Below the pieces are notes generated by a model. The model was not told where the DNA came from. It made no database searches and saw nothing but the letters and a program-made list of their open reading frames with translations. From a virus, in the IMG/VR virus record IMGVR_UViG_3300045994_000259, positions 1 through 38,603 of that record: a DNA stretch of 38,603 nt; one strand, given 5' to 3'. A program made the position numbers and the translations under genes. Below, in pieces: positions 13,676 through 20,854 of this stretch (positions are counted from its first letter, which is position 1; the number at the start of each line of letters is the position of its first letter).

Positions 13676-13782
13676 ACAAGCTAGACGATATCATAATGAC
13701 TATATCAGTTACAGTAATGGCAGTAGGCGTGCTGCTTCTAGCGTTGTCATCATTGACAGCATTTTACTGGATTAACAGATGA
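13672..13782 (+). CDS. Single-pass membrane microprotein, 36 aa
   Basis: This 36-residue reading frame starts in an ATGA overlap with the lipoprotein stop. The sequence is MNKLDDIIMTISVTVMAVGV followed by LLLALSSLTAFYWINR, that is, a short charged head and one membrane segment of ~22 residues ending in Trp and Arg. Its tight coupling to two envelope genes supports it as real. It could be a small holin-like or inner-membrane partner of the lipoprotein. No family recognised. Confidence 0.6.
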   Translation: MNKLDDIIMTISVTVMAVGVLLLALSSLTAFYWINR

Positions 13783-13835
13783 GTGCATGAATGATGATTG
13801 CATTTAACTGCTCCAATAGAAGCTATTAAAGTAAA

Positions 13836-13851
13836 GGGGCATTATTGCCCC
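13836..13851. terminator. Hairpin between convergent early and repressor genes
   Basis: A perfect 6-bp stem GGGGCA/TGCCCC encloses TTAT. On the minus strand it is followed by TTTACTTTAAT, acceptable for the repressor gene that ends at 13858; on the plus strand the tail is poor in T. It sits between the 36-residue gene and the repressor gene, which converge here. Confidence 0.6.
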
Positions 13852-13857
13852 GATTGG

Positions 13858-14130
13858 TTAACGAGTAGAAAAGTTTATGTTTATGATCTCCAGCAGTGCT
13901 TTATTAGTTTGTTTTAGTAATGCAATTATCTCATTATCTTTGTCGTTAGTAGTGATAACAGTTTTATGGGTTATTGGTATTTTTGGGGATAACATAGACT
14001 TAATATGATATCGAGCGACTGAGGAAGCGATACCTAGTTTTTTTGCTATCTGATAGGCGTTAACACCCATTGTGTAAAGCTCTCTGATAGCGGTAATTTG
14101 CTCATAGGTTAGTTTGTTTCTTTTAGTCAT
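13858..14130 (-). CDS. HTH DNA-binding protein, probable repressor, 90 aa
   Basis: The 90-residue protein has a resolvase/homeodomain-type HTH in its first half: LTYEQITAIRELYTMGVNA, then YQIAKKLGIASSVARYHIKS, where the second helix pair is the recognition element. The C-terminal ~30 residues (DKDNEIIALLKQTNKALLEI) form an amphipathic helix suited to dimerisation. It has a good AAGGAACC ribosome-binding site. It is transcribed against the early genes and shares a divergent promoter region with the gene at 14227. A repressor or early-to-late switch is likely; the operators overlapping TTGACA boxes are candidate targets. Confidence 0.78.
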   Translation of the reverse strand: MTKRNKLTYEQITAIRELYTMGVNAYQIAKKLGIASSVARYHIKSMLSPKIPITHKTVITTNDKDNEIIALLKQTNKALLEIININFSTR

Positions 14131-14226
14131 AATGGTTCCTTGGTTAGACGTTAGTTGAGATTGTTATAGGTAATGTAGATAAGTTTGAATAATATATAAT
14201 GTGAATATGCAGTATAAGGGGAAGTT
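14131..14226. promoter_or_regulatory. Divergent promoter region between repressor and small early genes
   Basis: The gap carries TATAAT at 14195-14200 on the plus strand, 27 bases before the next ATG; the -35 region (around 14172) is a poor match. On the minus strand a TATAAC-like box precedes the repressor gene. No clear palindrome was found. Confidence 0.45.
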
Positions 14227-14352
14227 ATGGATAAAAGACAAAAAGAAATAATAAAAGATCTAGTAATAGAAGAATTAAATAAGCTTCTTGATACCAATGA
14301 AGCATGTAATATATATGTAAAAGAGTTAAGAGATCTCTTAGAGATGCTATAA
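14227..14352 (+). CDS. Small helical protein, 41 aa
   Basis: The 41-residue frame starts MDKRQKEIIKDLVIEELNKL and ends with KELRDLLEML. It is charged and entirely helix-compatible, with heptad-like leucines, and may self-associate. AAGGGGAAGTT just before ATG is a strong ribosome-binding site, and TATAAT lies 27 bases upstream. It is the first of a run of nine or more tiny early genes of unknown role. Confidence 0.65.
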   Translation: MDKRQKEIIKDLVIEELNKLLDTNEACNIYVKELRDLLEML

Positions 14353-14366
14353 AATGGAAGCATACA

Positions 14367-14549
14367 ATGAATAACTTAGATAGATGTCAGTATGAATACG
14401 ACAACCAAATGCCCCCAGATGATCAAATTTGCAGAGACTGTGGTGAATGTCCCTGTGAATGTGAGGCAGAATGTGACTATGATCCAAGAGACGAGTATGA
14501 CCATACTGATGACTATGATATCCGGTTTATTACTCAGGAGACTTACTAA
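14367..14549 (+). CDS. Acidic cysteine-rich small protein, 60 aa
   Basis: Of 60 residues, 19 are Asp or Glu and 7 are Cys, against only 4 Arg and no Lys. The Cys cluster C-x2-C-x2-C-x-C-x-C-x3-C at residues 22-36 suggests a small zinc-binding knuckle, and the C-terminal half is Asp/Tyr-rich. Strong negative charge makes DNA mimicry (anti-restriction style) or polymerase binding conceivable, but this is speculation. GGAAG precedes ATG, and the stop is coupled to the next gene by TAATG. Confidence 0.65.
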   Translation: MNNLDRCQYEYDNQMPPDDQICRDCGECPCECEAECDYDPRDEYDHTDDYDIRFITQETY

Positions 14550-14731
14550 TGCAATTCATAGAGTTAAGCAAGCTTGCCAAATGTTACGCTATTACATTTT
14601 ACAATGACAACTGGGTTGATAGTCATGGTTTGGATGACATAGACTACTATGATATTTATGATATCTTAATTGCCGATCAAGAAACTTTATACGATAAATA
14701 TGGGAGTATGATTAATGAAAATAACGAATGA
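14549..14731 (+). CDS. Small acidic protein, 60 aa
   Basis: The 60-residue product, MQFIELSKLAKCYAITFYND onward, has a DDIDYYDIYDILIADQ segment rich in Asp and Tyr. It has no signal, membrane segment or known motif. Its ATG overlaps the stop of the Cys-rich gene (TAATG) and its end overlaps the next gene by 17 bases, so it is embedded in a coupled early cluster. Function unknown; host-modulating roles are common for such genes. Confidence 0.62.
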   Translation: MQFIELSKLAKCYAITFYNDNWVDSHGLDDIDYYDIYDILIADQETLYDKYGSMINENNE

Positions 14732-14942
14732 ATTTGGATTTATTAACTTTAAATCTTATATGAAAACACTTAATGACCTGCCATCTGATAGAAATGTCAT
14801 TGGTAAGTTTACTGGTAACATTACATTGAAGGATAGCTTTGAAGATAGGGCAAATAATCCTGATGAGATCAAGGTTTTTATACCAGAGCATATTGATGAC
14901 TATTTAAAGGGGATATATCGTGGATACATTGAAAGAAACTGA
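14715..14942 (+). CDS. Hypothetical early protein, 75 aa
   Basis: The 75-residue product starts MKITNEFGFINFKSYMKTLN and contains a GKFTGNITLKDSFEDRA stretch. It is mildly acidic, soluble and of no recognised family. It overlaps both neighbours (17 bases before, 23 after), in keeping with a tightly packed coupled cluster. Confidence 0.6.
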   Translation: MKITNEFGFINFKSYMKTLNDLPSDRNVIGKFTGNITLKDSFEDRANNPDEIKVFIPEHIDDYLKGIYRGYIERN

Positions 14943-15156
14943 AAACATTTTTAATTTGTTCATCATGCATTTCTGGGTAAGTAATTATTATACATATGTA
15001 CAAGCATTTGATGAATTTGCGTATGATTTTAATCTGCAGAATAGAAACTTTCAAGCGATTAAAGACTGTTTCCCTCTTAATGAGGTCACCGTCCAAGAGC
15101 TATTTCATAAAGATGATAGGATGTATTACAAAACTATTTCATATATAAGCGAATAA
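14920..15156 (+). CDS. Hypothetical early protein, GTG start, 78 aa
   Basis: Starts with GTG at 14920 (reads MDTLKETENIFNLFIMHFWV) with AAAGGGGA about 7 bases upstream. The 78-residue product is rich in Phe, Tyr and Trp with an amphipathic N-terminal helix, and has no clear membrane span. It overlaps the end of the preceding gene by 23 bases. No family recognised. Confidence 0.6.
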   Translation: MDTLKETENIFNLFIMHFWVSNYYTYVQAFDEFAYDFNLQNRNFQAIKDCFPLNEVTVQELFHKDDRMYYKTISYISE

Positions 15157-15176
15157 TCGCAAACAAGGAGATCTAA

Positions 15177-15260
15177 ATGGAAAACTTAGAAACAATTAAA
15201 TTAAACAATGAGCAAGATATACACAAGCTACTATCGGCAAAAGGATTTACAACAAAATAA
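15177..15260 (+). CDS. Very small early protein, 27 aa
   Basis: A near-ideal ribosome-binding site (AAGGAG, 6 bases before ATG) starts a 27-residue frame, MENLETIKLNNEQDIHKLLS, ending AKGFTTK. The strong translation signal is the main reason to believe it. Charged and soluble; function unknown. Confidence 0.5.
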   Translation: MENLETIKLNNEQDIHKLLSAKGFTTK

Positions 15261-15292
15261 TTATAAACGAAAAGTGCAATAAGGAGAATAAA

Positions 15293-15511
15293 ATGGATTG
15301 TGATTTTGGACACAAACAAGAAATAGAATCACTCAAGCAACAATTGCAAGATTATGATATTAAAAATGGAAAATTAGAGCGAGAGAAAAAAGAACTCAAG
15401 CAACAATTGCAAGAAGAATTAGGCCAAGACAAGTTAAAAGGTTATCCGACAGTCATAGAATGGAAAAAGATGATCGAAAAAATTAAAGCGAGGGTGAAAG
15501 ATGTACAATAA
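15293..15511 (+). CDS. Coiled-coil early protein, 72 aa
   Basis: The 72-residue product has AAGGAG before its ATG. Residues 8-45 hold two copies of SLKQQLQ/ELKQQLQ in heptad register, encoded by an exact 20-base repeat 63 bases apart, so the coiled coil grew by duplication. The C-terminal third is basic (EWKKMIEKIKARVKD). It overlaps the next gene by 11 bases. Probably a dimeric scaffold or binding protein; no family recognised. Confidence 0.65.
   Translation: MDCDFGHKQEIESLKQQLQDYDIKNGKLEREKKELKQQLQEELGQDKLKGYPTVIEWKKMIEKIKARVKDVQ
15331..15413 (+). repeat. 20-base direct repeat inside the coiled-coil gene
   Basis: ACTCAAGCAACAATTGCAAG occurs exactly at 15331-15350 and 15394-15413. The 63-base period is 21 codons, three heptads, so the repeat preserves both frame and coiled-coil register. 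Confidence 0.85.
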
Positions 15512-15728
15512 ACAGATAAAAAAAGAGGCATGGGATAAGTACATACATCGAGGTAATCCGATGGCTCCGCTAAATGAGCAAGATTATTTCAATGCTGGAT
15601 TTGATGCCGGACCTAGGCAGTTTCGAGACTATCAACTTGAAGCAAAGTATGAAGAATTGGGCAAGGCGTATGTGGCGTTACTGGATAAGGTACAAAGAAT
15701 AATGAATCAATCTTTTAGTGAGGGTTAA
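15501..15728 (+). CDS. Hypothetical early protein, 75 aa
   Basis: The 75-residue product reads MYNKQIKKEAWDKYIHRGNP onward, with an aromatic N-terminal half containing NEQDYFNAGFDAG and a helical C terminus (YEELGKAYVALLDKVQRI). This layout resembles small phage proteins of unknown role; I cannot name it. It has a GAGGGTG ribosome-binding site, and its stop is joined by TAATG to a 21-residue membrane reading frame. Confidence 0.62.
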   Translation: MYNKQIKKEAWDKYIHRGNPMAPLNEQDYFNAGFDAGPRQFRDYQLEAKYEELGKAYVALLDKVQRIMNQSFSEG

Positions 15729-15793
15729 TGCTAATCTATTCTTGCATGATGATATTTGTATTAATAATGGCGGTAGCGGTAGCGAGGTTGTAA
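15728..15793 (+). CDS. Candidate 21-aa membrane microprotein, coupled on both sides
   Basis: The frame MLIYSCMMIFVLIMAVAVAR-L is almost entirely hydrophobic, long enough for one membrane pass. Its ATG overlaps the upstream stop as TAATG, and its own stop overlaps the next ATG as TAATG, so ribosomes could pass through three cistrons in turn. It has no ribosome-binding site of its own beyond GAGGG. It may be a functional microprotein or only a coupling device. Confidence 0.42.
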   Translation: MLIYSCMMIFVLIMAVAVARL

Positions 15794-15957
15794 TGGGTAT
15801 TGATTTTTTAGAAACTTCACATAATAAAATAAATGTCAAGAAGTTTGATCAAGGATACTCTTTGATAGTATGGAATAATAAAGAACAATCAGTAATAGAT
15901 GAAAAAGAAATTGATGCTGATGATGTTGACAAAGAAGAAGAAAAAGAAAAGAATTAG
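15793..15957 (+). CDS. Acidic hypothetical protein, 54 aa
   Basis: I place the start at 15793 (MGIDFLETSHNKINVKKFDQ), where ATG overlaps the stop of the 21-residue frame, rather than at an in-frame GTG at 15718. The 54-residue product ends in a strongly charged tail, DADDVDKEEEKEKN. No known family. It immediately precedes the primase gene. Confidence 0.55.
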   Translation: MGIDFLETSHNKINVKKFDQGYSLIVWNNKEQSVIDEKEIDADDVDKEEEKEKN

Positions 15958-15984
15958 CTTCTAAACTTTAATAAGGATGCAGCC

Positions 15985-18357
15985 TTGTCACCTAATGAAT
16001 TATATATTCGTGATCTTATGTACTCATATGCTGATGTCGGCATAGTTACAATACCAGTAAATGAGAAGAAGCCAGTAATTAACGACTGGAATAATCCCGA
16101 TCGTGATTTGTCTTATGAGCGTATTGATAAAATGTTTGCTGATAAGTTTAAAGAAGTGACTGGTCTTGCTGTCTTGATAGGTTCTGCAAATCTAAGTCTT
16201 TCATGTGTCGACATAGATACGCACCACGAAGAAACAATAAATAAAATAGTTAATGCACTACCTAGTCAGGTGAATAAACGTGGTCGCAAGGGATGTTCAT
16301 TCTTTTTTCAGTCTAAAGATCAAGAGGGTATATTAAAGTTTATATGTCCAGATGGGTTCATAGAAATTTTTTATAGTAATAAATATGTTGTTATTCCACC
16401 TTCTCTTCATAGTAGGGAAGACATAGGGGATCATCAGTATTCATGGGTAGATGAGAGCTGCACTCTCTTGTCTGTTGGTGGTATTGATGGTCTTCCTTTT
16501 ATTGAACATGATTTAATATTAAATATAAATCTTCTTTGTAATAATTCAGTATCTAAAGTTAATAAGAATCAACCAATACAAGTGCAATATGATATTAATG
16601 GCATAGCAGATGGAAGGTATAATGCTATAGGTATGGTTATTGGTTCTTATATAAAACGAAAAAATGGTATAGTTAATATTAGTGAACTTGTTGAGACTTT
16701 AATTAAGTTCGATAGTATTACCTTCCCTAATAATTCTTTTTTTGAATATAATTTTAATAAAAAACATAAAGAAATTAAGAAAGGTGTCTCTTCTGCTTTA
16801 AATGCATTTTCATATGCACAATCATTTTTAGTCAGCATAGAAAAGAAAGAGTCTTTGATTTATGCAGAAAATAAAAATTCCGCTGTTGAGGTTGAGTCTT
16901 ATAGTCAATTCAGAGAGTTTGTTGAAATAGGTAAGAAAGAATTATTTAGAAATGAGTTTAAAGAAGAATTGATTCCTCCTTTATATAGAAAATTTTGCAA
17001 TGATCTTAGTAGCTCTTTTGGAGTATCACTTCAGTCTGTCTTTTATCCCTTGCTAGGTGCTCATGCTGGAGTGCTTCAGTCTAAGTTTATAATAAGACCT
17101 AATAGGAAAAGTACTTTCTTTCAAAGACCAAACTTAGGTATGATATTGTTAGCAAACTCAGGCAGCAAGAAATCTGATATCATTAAAATGCTAATGTGGA
17201 AGAATAATCAACTTAATAGCGAACTAAAAAATAGTAACTCAAAAGATCTTCTTGAAAAGCAAATTGGAATTACAAAAAGGATAGAAGCGCAGACAAAAAA
17301 CAAGGTAAAGGCATATGAGTCTGGAGATCAGGACTCTGCTGAAAGTATAGTCACAGAAATTTACGGACTACAAGATGAACTTACTGAGTTGATGAAGTCT
17401 ATTAATCCTACGGTATGGCTATACCACTCTGCGACTATTCAAAAGATAATTAAAGACCATGCTGATAATAGTAAGAATGGATTGTTTTTTATTGCAGATG
17501 AATTTTCTACTTATTTATCTTTAATGAATAAAAAAGGCAATGAAGAATATCGATCATATGTTATGGAGTGCCTTAATGGAGATGCTAGCTATTCTTCTTC
17601 GACACTATCCAGGGGAACTGATCATATAGACAACTGTTTTGCATCTTTTTTAAGCACGTTGCAACCAGATGTCTTTAATACAAAAATAAATGATTTACAT
17701 AACCCTAGGCTTACTGAGAATGATGGATTTTGGCAGAGATTTATATTTATAACTATGGGAAAACCTTCTTTGGACAGAAAAGGAGAGTTCAATGTTCTTG
17801 ATTATAAAAAAGAATATAATCTTTTCGAGCATGGATTTATGAGTAAAATCAGAGAAATTAGTATAGATAATGATGCTCTTGAATACTATGACCTGTGCAG
17901 AAAGAAGATTGAACTTAGGGCATATAATTATTTTGGAACTCCAGTTGGATCATTTTTAGCAAAGCATGAAGGAAGGCTATGCAAGTATGCTTTTTTTGCT
18001 GAGTGGTTTATAAGTAATGGAAGATGCCTGTCTATAAGCAAAGAATCTATTGACTATGCAATGCTATGGCTTGAGTTCGAGGGTAACGATATAATTCAAC
18101 AGTTCATTGCCGGAAAAGAAGAGGAAGATACTGCAAATACTCTTAGGATTATAGACATGATTATGTCTGGAATACTTGTCGATGGTGAGACAGTTTCTAA
18201 GTGGCACCAGATGTGCAAGGGTATCTTTAGAAGTATGGATTATTTCTTAAAATATATTAAAATACTTGAGAATCATGGATATATATCTATGATTGAAATT
18301 AAGTCAAATTCAAAGATTGTAAAAGTTAATCCATTAATGAGATGTCATGCAAATTAA
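15985..18357 (+). CDS. Bifunctional prim-pol / DUF3987 primase-helicase, 790 aa
   Basis: The start is TTG at 15985 with AAGGA 8 bases upstream. Residues ~1-180 form an archaeo-eukaryotic primase (prim-pol) domain: GLAVLIGSANLSLSCVDIDTHH carries the metal-binding D76 and D78, and IEIFYSNKYVVIPPSLH is the third motif. The usual second-motif His is not seen; the matching place reads RKGCSFFFQ. Residues ~330-700 match DUF3987: a degenerate P-loop ANSGSKKSD near 389-397 and a Walker B FFIADEFS near 500-507. It should make primers, or even extend DNA, and unwind at forks. It overlaps the helicase gene by 11 bases. No other polymerase gene is seen. Confidence 0.9.
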   Translation: MSPNELYIRDLMYSYADVGIVTIPVNEKKPVINDWNNPDRDLSYERIDKMFADKFKEVTGLAVLIGSANLSLSCVDIDTHHEETINKIVNALPSQVNKRGRKGCSFFFQSKDQEGILKFICPDGFIEIFYSNKYVVIPPSLHSREDIGDHQYSWVDESCTLLSVGGIDGLPFIEHDLILNINLLCNNSVSKVNKNQPIQVQYDINGIADGRYNAIGMVIGSYIKRKNGIVNISELVETLIKFDSITFPNNSFFEYNFNKKHKEIKKGVSSALNAFSYAQSFLVSIEKKESLIYAENKNSAVEVESYSQFREFVEIGKKELFRNEFKEELIPPLYRKFCNDLSSSFGVSLQSVFYPLLGAHAGVLQSKFIIRPNRKSTFFQRPNLGMILLANSGSKKSDIIKMLMWKNNQLNSELKNSNSKDLLEKQIGITKRIEAQTKNKVKAYESGDQDSAESIVTEIYGLQDELTELMKSINPTVWLYHSATIQKIIKDHADNSKNGLFFIADEFSTYLSLMNKKGNEEYRSYVMECLNGDASYSSSTLSRGTDHIDNCFASFLSTLQPDVFNTKINDLHNPRLTENDGFWQRFIFITMGKPSLDRKGEFNVLDYKKEYNLFEHGFMSKIREISIDNDALEYYDLCRKKIELRAYNYFGTPVGSFLAKHEGRLCKYAFFAEWFISNGRCLSISKESIDYAMLWLEFEGNDIIQQFIAGKEEEDTANTLRIIDMIMSGILVDGETVSKWHQMCKGIFRSMDYFLKYIKILENHGYISMIEIKSNSKIVKVNPLMRCHAN

Positions 18358-19771
18358 ACTAAGAGACTATCAAGAACTTGCCATAGCAAAACTAGACGAT
18401 GAGTTTAGAAAAGGAAATAGACGCGTAATATTATGGTGTCAAACTGGTAGCGGAAAGACTACCCTGGCAGCATGGCTAATAGCGAGATCTATACGGTATG
18501 ATTACCCTGTAATATTCATAGTTCGTGGAAGGGAGTTGGTTAAAAATGCTAGTGATACACTTAGTAAGTACAATATCGATCATTCTGTTAATATGTCAGG
18601 GCACTATAAGTATAATCAGAAAAAACTCGTTCAAGTTTGTTCTGTTGATACTCTTAAATCTAGAAGTAATTATCCGTTTAGAGACAAAGAACCACTTATG
18701 TTTTTGGATGAATGCCATAAGAATTATGATGATATATTTGAGGAATATCCAAATGCATTTATAATAGGAATGTCTGGAACTCCATTCACTGATATGTCCA
18801 AATACTACTCTTATGTTCAGCCGATTGAAGGATATGAGTTAAGGGATCAAGGATTTTTAGTTTCCGAGAAGATGTATTGTCCTCATGTAATTGATGTTAC
18901 TGCTGTAAAAAAAACGGCAGGTGATTTTAACAAGAAACAGTTGGAGTCAGTAGTAACTCAAGTTGGAATTGTTGGTAACATAGTTGAGGACTGGATAAAA
19001 TATGGAGATAAGAGACCAACTGTATGTTTTGCAGTATCAGTTGAACATTCAAAACAATTGTCACAAGCATTCCAAGATAAAGGATTTTCATCAGTACATT
19101 GTGATGCAAATTCAGATGATAAAGAAAGAAAAGCAGCAAAGGATGGATTAGAAAATGGAAAAATTAAAGTTGTATGTAATGTTGATGTTTTTTCTGTTGG
19201 TTGGGATTGCCCTATCGTCTCTTGTGTCATACTTGCTCGTCCGACTTGGAGTCTTACCTGGTATCTTCAGGCGATTGGAAGAGGTCTTAGGTCAAATCCT
19301 AATAAGTCTGATTGTATTATTCTTGATAATGCTGGTAATGTTTTTAGGCACGGATTACCTTATAGAATACGTGAAATTTCTCTAGAAAAACCAAATAAAA
19401 GAAAGTCTCCAAAAATGGATAATAAGGTTTGTACCTGTGAAGAGTGCTTTTATATCTTTGATCCTGAAGTTACTCTCCAGTGCCCTGAATGTGGATGGAT
19501 GAAACCAAAAGTAGTTAGGACAGTAAAGGAAATAGATGGATCTCTAACTCAGTATCAAGAATCTGAAACAGAATATAAAGAACGATTATTCACAATGATG
19601 AGAACTGATTATTATAAAATGGAATGGGTAAGAAAGAATAAAAAATTACATTCTAATTGGACCTTTATCACTTTGAAGAAAAAGTATCCTGCTGTATTTA
19701 ATATGATGAATAAAATAACAGTAGTACCTATTCAATTTTTAGAAGATCCTCAAGGGCAACTATATTATTAG
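18347..19771 (+). CDS. SF2 DEAD/DEAH-type helicase with zinc ribbon, 474 aa
   Basis: The 474-residue protein has the full superfamily 2 set: Q-like LRDYQE at 6-11, Walker A CQTGSGKTT at 31-39, the DEC-H box at about 120-123 (FLDECHK), motif III-like SGTPF near 143, and motif VI QAIGRGLRS near 308-316. A C4 zinc ribbon (C-x-C-x2-C, then C-x2-C in LQCPECGW) follows at about 362-384. This is the phage ATP-dependent helicase type found next to prim-pol/DUF3987 genes, probably acting at forks or in recombination. Its start overlaps the primase stop, and its end overlaps the minus-strand repressor gene by 44 bases. Confidence 0.92.
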   Translation: MQIKLRDYQELAIAKLDDEFRKGNRRVILWCQTGSGKTTLAAWLIARSIRYDYPVIFIVRGRELVKNASDTLSKYNIDHSVNMSGHYKYNQKKLVQVCSVDTLKSRSNYPFRDKEPLMFLDECHKNYDDIFEEYPNAFIIGMSGTPFTDMSKYYSYVQPIEGYELRDQGFLVSEKMYCPHVIDVTAVKKTAGDFNKKQLESVVTQVGIVGNIVEDWIKYGDKRPTVCFAVSVEHSKQLSQAFQDKGFSSVHCDANSDDKERKAAKDGLENGKIKVVCNVDVFSVGWDCPIVSCVILARPTWSLTWYLQAIGRGLRSNPNKSDCIILDNAGNVFRHGLPYRIREISLEKPNKRKSPKMDNKVCTCEECFYIFDPEVTLQCPECGWMKPKVVRTVKEIDGSLTQYQESETEYKERLFTMMRTDYYKMEWVRKNKKLHSNWTFITLKKKYPAVFNMMNKITVVPIQFLEDPQGQLYY

Positions 19772-19934
19772 TTCCTTTAATTATCTTTTGGGCTATATCC
19801 AACGATACTCTTCTTGATGACTTATGATTCCTTGGTAAAGATAGACGGTAAAGAGTAGAATAATGAACTCCAGTAGCCTCTGCCATATGTCTAAGTGTTA
19901 AGTTATTTTGTTCTAAGTAATCTTTTATTGACAT
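19728..19934 (-). CDS. Cro/C1-type HTH protein, 68 aa
   Basis: The 68-residue protein is a bare HTH domain: IKDYLEQNNLTLRHMAEATG, then VHYSTLYRLSLPRN with the recognition helix, then a helical tail ending ALEDLLKIE. It lies opposite the helicase 3' end and faces away from the promoter at 19956. AAAGGT precedes ATG. A role in controlling the second early promoter (19956-19984), which lies directly upstream on the other strand, is likely by analogy with Cro-like autoregulators. Confidence 0.8.
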   Translation of the reverse strand: MSIKDYLEQNNLTLRHMAEATGVHYSTLYRLSLPRNHKSSRRVSLDIAQKIIKGTNNIVALEDLLKIE

Positions 19935-19941
19935 GAAATAC

Positions 19942-19984
19942 CTTTAGTAAAGTTGTTGACAAGGTAGAACGATAGCATTAAATT
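19942..19984 (+). promoter_or_regulatory. Second early promoter with adjacent palindrome
   Basis: TTGACA (19956-19961), exactly 17 bp, then TAAATT (19979-19984), is a good sigma70 promoter for the recombination genes. The palindrome CTTTA-G-TAAAG (19942-19952) sits immediately upstream, between the promoter and the start of the HTH gene, and is a candidate operator. Confidence 0.7.
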
Positions 19985-20006
19985 AGTAAAAAGAAAAGGA
20001 GAAATT

Positions 20007-20357
20007 ATGTATCAAAAATGGTTAACATTAAAAGAAATTATTATACAACAGACCAAAGAGTTGCATGAGGTAGAAGCTGCTATTTGGTTAGAAGCTGAGA
20101 AGAATGGAAATTTAAATTTATTAGGTGGAAAGACTTTTGATGCTGATAATTTTAAAGTTACCATTACCCATTCAGAATCTATTAAGGTAGATCAAAAAGC
20201 AGCTGCTCTGAGACCTGACTTATTTAAGGTAAAATATGAATTTGATAAGACAGGGTATAGGCAGCTTGTTAAAACTCAAAAAGATGTAGTAGATGAATGT
20301 ATAACTATAACAAAAGCAAAACCTTCATTCAGGATAGTAAGGTTAGAAAATGAATAA
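20007..20357 (+). CDS. Hypothetical protein of the recombination operon, 116 aa
   Basis: The 116-residue product has an amphipathic N-terminal helix (MYQKWLTLKEIIIQQTKELH), a central KTFDADNFKVTITHSESIKVD beta-like part and a C-terminal helix ending KPSFRIVRLENE. I do not recognise a named function, but proteins of this shape often sit directly before Sak4-type recombinases in phages. AAGGAG lies upstream of ATG, and a strong promoter starts this operon. Its stop overlaps the broken HNH gene. Possibly a recombination accessory (inference). Confidence 0.68.
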   Translation: MYQKWLTLKEIIIQQTKELHEVEAAIWLEAEKNGNLNLLGGKTFDADNFKVTITHSESIKVDQKAAALRPDLFKVKYEFDKTGYRQLVKTQKDVVDECITITKAKPSFRIVRLENE

Positions 20358-20847
20358 AAAAATATCTCAAATGTATATTAAAGAGTATTTTAATTATTCC
20401 GATGGAGTAATGATTAGGATAAAGAATAAGTATAGATCTGATCTTATCGGAAAGCCATCCAGAACAGTTAGACCAGATGGTTACGTAAAGATAAGGGTAA
20501 ATGGATCATATTTTTATGAGCACGTATTAGTTTGGGTTTATTTTAATGGATAAATACCAGACCTTATGCAGATAGATCATATTAACTGTAATTCTACAGA
20601 TAACAAAATAGAGAATTTGAGAATGGTTATATGCCAACAAAATAGAGAGAATCAGATTAGGTCTCATAAAGATTCTTCTACTGGAAGGATAGGTGTTTCT
20701 ATGGTTAAAAACGCAAAACTTAAAAAATTTAGAGTTCAACTTAAAACAAAAAGAGAAATAATATGTAAGAACTTTTCATGTATTATTGAGGCTGAGGATT
20801 TTTATTTAAAAACAAAAAGAAAACATCATAAGTTTTCTACAATCTAG
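20350..20847 (+). pseudogene. HNH homing endonuclease split by an in-frame TAA
   Basis: Two reading frames in the same phase, 20350-20553 and 20566-20847, make one HNH protein interrupted by a single TAA at 20551-20553 in the context FNG-stop-IPDLMQIDHIN. The first part has the N-terminal NUMOD/AP2-like pattern (RPDGYVKIRVNGS, EHVLVWVYFNG); the second has the HNH core IDHINCNSTDNKIENLRMV and a basic AP2-like end. One base change could restore it. Re-initiation at ATG 20566 might give a fragment. It sits between recombination genes and is probably a decaying selfish insertion. Confidence 0.8.
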
Positions 20848-20854
20848 GAGTTAT

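Noticed and set aside
15718-15792. GTG start for a 79-aa protein ending at 15957
   Set aside because: The TAATG chain through the 21-codon frame to ATG 15793 explains the junction better; the GTG has no well-spaced ribosome-binding site.
18927-19230. Minus-strand frames inside the helicase gene
   Set aside because: They are low-complexity reflections of helicase codons without ribosome-binding sites or coupling to other genes.
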